Below, in pieces: positions 59,510 through 64,000 of a stretch of DNA of 64,000 bases; position 1 is the first letter of the stretch; each line of letters starts with the position of its first letter. Origin of the DNA: Hafnia alvei. Its GTDB lineage: Bacteria > Pseudomonadota > Gammaproteobacteria > Enterobacterales > Enterobacteriaceae. A model generated the notes under the pieces. It ran no database searches, was not told the origin of the DNA, and worked only from the letters and a program-made list of their open reading frames with translations. The DNA is taken from positions 682,001-746,000 of the forward strand of contig NZ_OZ061315.1 of assembly GCF_964063325.1 (NCBI RefSeq), read 5' to 3'. The translations under genes and the position numbers were made by a program.

Positions 59510-59620
59510 AAGCGTGATTTTAGGGGAAGTACACCGATGGGGTCGTAGCAGCTTTAGCTGCCGGAGGCCCCGCGGTGCGCTAGCCCCGTGTATCTCGATC
59601 GTTTAAACGAACGGGATTAC
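59510..59620. repeat. Dispersed hairpin repeat, copy 3
   Basis: AAGCGTGATTTTAGGGGAAG, then a two-level hairpin (inner GCAGCT/AGCTGC, outer CACCG..GGGG with CCCC..CGGTG), then CCCGTGTATCTCGATCG and TTTAAACGAACGG. It is the longest of three copies and lies between the convergent yqjG and yjjW. Confidence 0.6.
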
Positions 59621-59644
59621 ACCTTAGCGAGACTTCTTTATTTC

Positions 59645-60508
59645 TCACAAATACAGCGCAGGGCGAATAATCTGCTTTACGCCACGCTGGGTAAGCGCGG
59701 CGGCTAGCGTTTCAATATCTTCTTTTGTGGCACTTTGCCATGCCTGCGCGTCACCGCGAACACCATGATGATGAAAGGCGTTAAGGCGTACCGGAATCTC
59801 ACCGAGTGCGGTAATAAACTGTGCTAATTCATCGACATGTTGCAGATGATCGCTATGCTGTGGGATCACCAGCAGACGCAGTTCGCTGAGCTTGTCGTGT
59901 TTTGCCAACCACTGAATACTTTGCTTGATCCTTTGATTATCTCGCCCCGTTAATGCCTTGTGGCATTCGCTTCCCCAAGCTTTAAGATCGATCATAGCAC
60001 CGTCCATCCATGGTGCGATTTTCTCCCAGCCAGCGGTGGATAGTTCGCCGTTACTGTCGATTAGGCAGGTTAAATGCTTGAGCGTTGGCGCGGATTTAAT
60101 CGCGGTAAAGAGATCATATAAAAAGGGCAGTTGCAGCGTTACCTCGCCGCCGCTAACGGTGATCCCATTGATAAACAGCGCATTACGTTTTACCTGTGCT
60201 AAAAGGGAATCTACGCTGTAGCGCTGCACCATCGGGCTGGACTGCCGCGTACAGGTTTGCAGGCAGGTATCGCATTGCTGGCAGGCTTTCTCATCCCAGC
60301 GCACGCTCCCTTCCACCAGACTTAGTGCCTGATGAGGGCAGGTTGCTACACAGTCGCCGCAGTGGTCACAAAGGCCAATGGTGTAGGGGTTGTGGCAATT
60401 TTTACAGTTTAGATTGCACCCTTGCAGAAAAATGGCCAGGCGACTGCCTGGCCCATCGACGCAGGAGAACGGTAAGATCTTACTTACCGAAGCGCATCGT
60501 TTGCTCAT
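59645..60508 (-). CDS. yjjW: Glycyl-radical enzyme activase YjjW
   Basis: A radical-SAM activase that would install the glycyl radical in YjjI. It has 287 residues, the E. coli length. The radical-SAM cluster motif is C31, C35, C38 (CNLNCKNC). A ferredoxin-like insert follows with two more cysteine groups (CDHCGDCVATC and CQQCDTCLQTC). ITVSGGEVTLQ is the SAM-contact GGE motif. Its start lies within the 3' end of yjjI (29-base overlap), so the pair is coupled. Confidence 0.95.
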   Translation of the reverse strand: MSKRCASVSKILPFSCVDGPGSRLAIFLQGCNLNCKNCHNPYTIGLCDHCGDCVATCPHQALSLVEGSVRWDEKACQQCDTCLQTCTRQSSPMVQRYSVDSLLAQVKRNALFINGITVSGGEVTLQLPFLYDLFTAIKSAPTLKHLTCLIDSNGELSTAGWEKIAPWMDGAMIDLKAWGSECHKALTGRDNQRIKQSIQWLAKHDKLSELRLLVIPQHSDHLQHVDELAQFITALGEIPVRLNAFHHHGVRGDAQAWQSATKEDIETLAAALTQRGVKQIIRPALYL

Positions 60509-62042
60509 GGCTAATCACTCGTGGCTGGCGTTGCATAATCCCGGTGTTTTTGGCCGCTTCCTCTCCCAGCCACGTGGTATTTAGGCGAGAGCCTTCCGCA
60601 TTGAATTTTTCAATATCAGACAGACGCACCATGTAACCGGTGATGCGAACCAGATCGTTGCCGCAGACGTTAGCTGAAAACTCACGCATACCCGCGGCAA
60701 AACCACCGAGGCAAAGCTGCATCATGGCTTCAGGATTGCGCTTGATGGTCTCTTCCAGCGTTAAGATATCGCTGATGCCCGATGTGTAATACGCATGGTG
60801 AGGCGCAACGGTCATCAAGTGGGTGACGGGATCGGGTTCTGTGCCGTAAGGAATTCGTGCGCCCGGCGTGGTGCCAATGTCAGAACTAATACCCGATTGG
60901 GCATGCAGCATCGCACGCTGTTTCCAGCCGTGCTTAACCGGCGTTTGCGCTACAAATTCAGCTAATTGCTCACTGATACGGTAGCCAAGCTGATTAGCCT
61001 GCTCGTTTTCACCGTAAACTCCCGATAAACCGTCTTTCTCCTGCAAAATATTTACGGCTTCTGCCAACGCATAAATCCCAAACATAGGCACAAAGCGCTG
61101 AGGATCGATTAAACCTTCTTTTACGAGAAAGCTTTGCTCAAAGAAATGCGATTGGTTGTAGAGGAAGTCGGTTCGAGCATCAATAATATTAATTTGCTGG
61201 CGACAATAATACGGTAGTTGGCGAGTGAAGAAGTCCTGTGAAGACTCGCTGCGTAACGCAACCTGCCGCAAATTAATACGAACTAAGGTGTTTCCGCCCC
61301 CGGCAAGCGGCAGAGAATTGTAACAACTGACAATGCCGTAGCCACCTTTTGTGAAAATATTATCATGCACAGGGCCGTTGGCGATGTGAGGCTTACTGCA
61401 TTCACAAATATTTTTAGCCGCCTGAAGTAACAAAGATTCAGGCGTGATTTGTGGATCGTAAATAAACGTGAGGTTAGGCGCAACCTGCTTCAGCTCTGCA
61501 TCTACGCGTAAAATCAGGCGAGTCAGTAAGTTATCGTTCGGCCCAATGTTTGCGTGCATAAAGGCATCTGGTAAAGTGCGATCCAGATAACGCCAGAAAC
61601 GTTTTATGCGGATATATAATTCGTTTTCTGTTAGAATTCCAACATAAGGCAGCAATAAGCTGTCTAAATGACCGAGAAATACCGGCATAGAGGTGACGGA
61701 AGGTACATGGTGGTACAGGATGCACAGCATATTTAGTGCGTCGTCAAAGTCCTGCGCCGGTTCCAATTCCAGATATTCGGAGCCCTGTGACAAAAACTTG
61801 GCGTAATCCGGCAGAACGTAGCGTGGCTTGTACGGCGCATGCCCTTCAAACATATCGCAAATCACGTTCTCATCCAGTGCCTGACGAGCTTCTGGTGGTA
61901 AATTGGGATACGGCAGGGCGTTCTCGGCTTCTAGAGCCAGAAAGTGACGTTTTTGCTCTGGAGACAGTGTTTCGCTGGTCGCAATTTGCTGGCAACGCTG
62001 TAGTAAAGCAGGTAGTTCAGAAGTATTGATGGAATTCGTCAT
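60480..62042 (-). CDS. yjjI: Glycyl-radical enzyme YjjI (DUF3029)
   Basis: A glycyl-radical enzyme of unknown reaction, active only without oxygen. The ATG at 62042 with GAGAGG upstream gives 520 residues (E. coli 516). The radical glycine motif is RITGYM with G near residue 469. A candidate catalytic cysteine is in GIVSCYNSLPLAGGG. It is coupled to yjjW and divergent from deoC, whose control region it shares. Link to nucleoside breakdown is suggested only by position. Confidence 0.94.
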   Translation of the reverse strand: MTNSINTSELPALLQRCQQIATSETLSPEQKRHFLALEAENALPYPNLPPEARQALDENVICDMFEGHAPYKPRYVLPDYAKFLSQGSEYLELEPAQDFDDALNMLCILYHHVPSVTSMPVFLGHLDSLLLPYVGILTENELYIRIKRFWRYLDRTLPDAFMHANIGPNDNLLTRLILRVDAELKQVAPNLTFIYDPQITPESLLLQAAKNICECSKPHIANGPVHDNIFTKGGYGIVSCYNSLPLAGGGNTLVRINLRQVALRSESSQDFFTRQLPYYCRQQINIIDARTDFLYNQSHFFEQSFLVKEGLIDPQRFVPMFGIYALAEAVNILQEKDGLSGVYGENEQANQLGYRISEQLAEFVAQTPVKHGWKQRAMLHAQSGISSDIGTTPGARIPYGTEPDPVTHLMTVAPHHAYYTSGISDILTLEETIKRNPEAMMQLCLGGFAAGMREFSANVCGNDLVRITGYMVRLSDIEKFNAEGSRLNTTWLGEEAAKNTGIMQRQPRVISHEQTMRFGK

Positions 62043-62107
62043 AACGCCTCTCTGCGGGCAATAGTGCTGTTTTATCGTCATTCTAAAGAGGATAAGCCAG
62101 CGATCTA

Positions 62108-62121
62108 TTGATCCTGATATG
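62108..62121 (-). promoter_or_regulatory. Weak FNR-like site before yjjI
   Basis: TTGATCCTGATATG matches 7 of 10 defined positions of the FNR motif TTGAT-N4-ATCAA, about 70 bases upstream of yjjI. It would fit an oxygen-sensitive enzyme, but the second half is poor. Confidence 0.25.
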
Positions 62122-62167
62122 GGCCGTGAGAAAGTAATGCGTTTTTCATCTATATAAGAGGTTATTT

Positions 62168-62270
62168 CGTGATGACAATCACATATAATCTCGAGTTGTT
62201 ACAGTTGGTTTTTCATCTACTGTGACAGTGAGCACAAATGTGACGGAGGGTTTGTGTTCAAATAGTAACA
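62168..62270 (+). promoter_or_regulatory. deoP2-type control region: two CRP sites and a DeoR box
   Basis: CGTGA-N6-TCACA (62168-62183) and TGTGA-N6-GCACA (62221-62236) are CRP-like (9/10 each) and exactly 53 bases apart. TGTTCAAATAGTAACA (62255-62270) matches 13 of 16 bases of the E. coli DeoR operator and covers the expected -10 (TCAAAT). CytR would bind between the CRP sites. Activation by cAMP-CRP and repression by CytR and DeoR are expected. The remaining leader up to deoC (218 bases) shows no gene. Confidence 0.82.
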
Positions 62271-62488
62271 TATGATGTTGACCATGAAGGGCCACATGCG
62301 GTGAGATGGATCTCAGTTGCTTTCCGGTCAGAATGACGGAACAGAATCTTCAAGGAACCAAGTCCGCTCGCCAACGTATTGGGATACCTTCAAGGCTTTC
62401 GCGCTTATCGTGAACTGTGAAGCCTCCGAGCCCTAAATCATTGTGTCTGAATCTAGGCAAAGCCAGTTCAGCCCAGTTGGAGAGTAAA

Positions 62489-63268
62489 ATGACTGATTTA
62501 AAAGTTGCTGCAAAACGTGCGTTACAGTTGATGGATTTGACTACCCTGAACGAAGACGACACCGACGAAAAAGTGATCGCTCTGTGCCATCAGGCAAAAA
62601 GCCCAGCTGGTAACACCGCAGCAGTTTGCATCTACCCACGTTTCATCCCAATTGCGCGTAAAACTTTGCGCGAGCAGGGCACCCCTGAAATTCATATCGC
62701 TACCGTGACTAACTTCCCGCACGGCAACGATGATATCGCTATTGCACTGGCTGAAACCAAAGCGGCTATCGCTTACGGCGCCGACGAAGTTGACGTGGTA
62801 TTCCCATACCGCGCGCTGATGGCGGGCAACGAGCAGGTTGGTTTCGACATGGTTAAAGTCTGCAAAGACGCTTGTAACGAAGCAGATGTATTGCTGAAAG
62901 TGATCATCGAAACCGGCGAGCTGAAAGACGCTGCGCTTATCCGTAAAGCATCTGAAATCTCTATCAAAGCGGGTGCTGACTTCATCAAAACCTCTACCGG
63001 TAAAGTTCCTGTTAACGCCACGCTGGAAAGCGCAGAAATCATGATGACCGTGATCCGTGATATGGGCGTAGGCAAAACCGTTGGCTTCAAGCCTGCTGGT
63101 GGCGTTCGCACCGCTGAAGATGCCGCAGAATATCTGGCTCTGGCTGGTCGTTTGCTGGGTGATGACTGGGCTGATTCCCGTCACTTCCGCTTTGGTGCTT
63201 CCAGCCTGTTGGCAAGCCTGCTGAAAACGCTGGGCTACGATGCCAAAGGCACTGGCAGCGCTTACTAA
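62489..63268 (+). CDS. deoC: Deoxyribose-phosphate aldolase
   Basis: Class I aldolase splitting 2-deoxyribose 5-phosphate into acetaldehyde and glyceraldehyde 3-phosphate. Starting at the ATG at 62489 gives 259 residues, the E. coli length; an ORF from 62417 adds unrelated residues. The Schiff-base lysine is in DFIKTSTGK and the second lysine in GFKPAGGVRT; VDVVFPYRALMAG and LLKVIIETG complete the barrel. It is the first gene of deoCA(BD). Confidence 0.98.
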   Translation: MTDLKVAAKRALQLMDLTTLNEDDTDEKVIALCHQAKSPAGNTAAVCIYPRFIPIARKTLREQGTPEIHIATVTNFPHGNDDIAIALAETKAAIAYGADEVDVVFPYRALMAGNEQVGFDMVKVCKDACNEADVLLKVIIETGELKDAALIRKASEISIKAGADFIKTSTGKVPVNATLESAEIMMTVIRDMGVGKTVGFKPAGGVRTAEDAAEYLALAGRLLGDDWADSRHFRFGASSLLASLLKTLGYDAKGTGSAY

Positions 63269-63294
63269 TTCAGTTTTTGTCTTAATGTTTTTCG

Positions 63295-63314
63295 CCGCGA
63301 CGGTTTCGTCGCGG
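63295..63314 (+). other. Hairpin after deoC
   Basis: CCGCGACG and CGTCGCGG pair around GTTT, 27 bases past deoC. No T-run follows, so transcription probably continues to deoA. It may stabilise the deoC message. Confidence 0.5.
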
Positions 63315-63349
63315 TGATATTTATTGTTTTATTTAAATTATTTGTTCGA

Positions 63350-63415
63350 TACCCAAAATGATTGACGTTGCATTAAGGCGGCAAACATAGCCAACGTAGC
63401 GGCAACTTCAAGCAG
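63350..63415. repeat. Internally deleted ERIC-like element
   Basis: TACCCAAAATGATTGACGTTGCA and AAGGCGGCAA match one ERIC end, and AGCCAACG..GCAACTTCAAG the other, with the core missing. It lies between deoC and deoA. Confidence 0.5.
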
Positions 63416-63524
63416 AAAGGGGCGGGGCGTTCCGCAGAACATACCTCTTTAACCTACACACATATCCAATGTCTTGAGCATGCGCTCTAAGCTCTAAGGA
63501 TATAATCAGCAGGGGGATACAACC

Positions 63525-64000
63525 TTGTTTCTAGCACAAGAAATTATTCGTAAAAAACGTGATGGCCACGCGCTCAGCGAGGAAGAAATTCGTTTTTTCA
63601 TCAACGGTATTCGTGACAATACCGTTTCTGAAGGTCAGATCGCGGCATTGGCGATGACTATCTTTTTCCACGATATGATCATGCCTGAACGCGTTGCTCT
63701 TACCATGGCAATGCGAGATTCCGGTACGGTTCTGGACTGGAAATCATTGAATCTGAACGGCCCGATTGTGGATAAACACTCCACCGGTGGCGTGGGTGAC
63801 GTGACTTCATTGATGCTTGGCCCAATGGTGGCGGCATGCGGTGGTTATGTTCCGATGATTTCTGGCCGTGGTTTAGGGCATACCGGCGGTACGCTAGATA
63901 AACTGGAAGCAATCCCAGGATTTGACATTTTCCCTGACGATGCGCGTTTCCGTAAAATTATTTCTGAAGTGGGTGTGGCTATTATCGGCCAGACCAACTC
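63525..64000 (+). CDS. deoA: Thymidine phosphorylase (5' part, cut by window edge)
   Basis: Phosphorolyses thymidine and deoxyuridine to base and deoxyribose 1-phosphate. Only the first 158 codons are in the window. The start is TTG at 63525, the start codon also used in E. coli deoA, with AGGGGG upstream; translation begins FLAQEIIRKKRDGHALSEEE. The phosphate-binding signature DKHSTGGVGD and the loop GRGLGHTGGTLDKLE are present. It belongs to the deo operon behind deoC. Confidence 0.97.
   Translation, partial: MFLAQEIIRKKRDGHALSEEEIRFFINGIRDNTVSEGQIAALAMTIFFHDMIMPERVALTMAMRDSGTVLDWKSLNLNGPIVDKHSTGGVGDVTSLMLGPMVAACGGYVPMISGRGLGHTGGTLDKLEAIPGFDIFPDDARFRKIISEVGVAIIGQTN

Noticed and set aside
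62522..63184. 220-codon frame opposite deoC
   Set aside because: deoC is certain and highly codon-biased, which leaves its antisense frame open by chance.

Overview
The window is a chromosomal segment of an enteric gammaproteobacterium (order Enterobacterales). Almost every gene has a close Escherichia coli counterpart in recognisable order, and codon use and start signals are enteric. The combination of a ferrioxamine/alcaligin-type hydroxamate siderophore cluster, yjeH beside hldE, and the dispersed repeats suggests Hafnia or a near relative. That genus assignment is an inference from gene content, not a database result.

Positions 1-21066 hold housekeeping genes: dnaG (cut by the window edge), rpsU, tsaD, plsY, folB, uppP, cca, ygiM, a phosphate transporter with its DUF47 partner, ygiF, glnE, hldE, a yjeH-type exporter, ubiK, the FMN riboswitch with ribB, and zupT. 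The order resembles the E. coli tsaD-to-zupT region, but a CcdAB-type toxin-antitoxin pair and an lpxL-type acyltransferase lie between glnE and hldE. ygiD follows zupT.

Positions 22145-33263 are the iron region. A five-gene minus-strand array encodes a TonB-dependent receptor, an N-hydroxylase, an acyltransferase, an IucA/IucC-family synthetase and an MdfA-like MFS pump. fhuF (siderophore-iron reductase), a GGDEF protein and a DUF1435 membrane protein follow. Fur-box-like palindromes sit before the receptor, fhuF, the DUF1435 gene and zupT.

Positions 33362-43421 follow the E. coli leuVPQ/rsmC/holD/rimI/prfC/osmY/ytjA/yjjU/yjjV order. It includes three near-identical tRNA-Leu(CAG) genes and a HipBA-type module inserted between rimI and prfC. 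The HipBA module is preceded by five copies of a 16-bp palindrome at exact 30-bp spacing.

Positions 43637-59475 interrupt the yjjV-yjjW neighbourhood of E. coli. They carry a CNT nucleoside transporter with a deoP2-like CRP/CytR promoter, ygjV, the hexuronate genes uxaA, uxaB, uxaC, exuT and exuR, a fluoride riboswitch with fluC, an unrecognised secreted protein, and yqjA-mzrA-yqjC-yqjD-yqjE-yqjK-yqjF-yqjG. From 59645 the E. coli order resumes with the glycyl-radical pair yjjW/yjjI, then deoC and the start of deoA behind a CRP-CRP-DeoR control region.

Two full-length 127-bp ERIC elements, several eroded ERIC pieces and a second family of hairpin-bearing repeats are scattered between genes. 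No prophage, insertion sequence, CRISPR array or rRNA was seen. The most notable items are the HipBA operator array, the CcdAB module with a changed toxin C-terminus, the decarboxylase-less siderophore operon, the matching 53-bp-spaced CRP site pairs at two nucleoside loci, and the unnamed repeat family.
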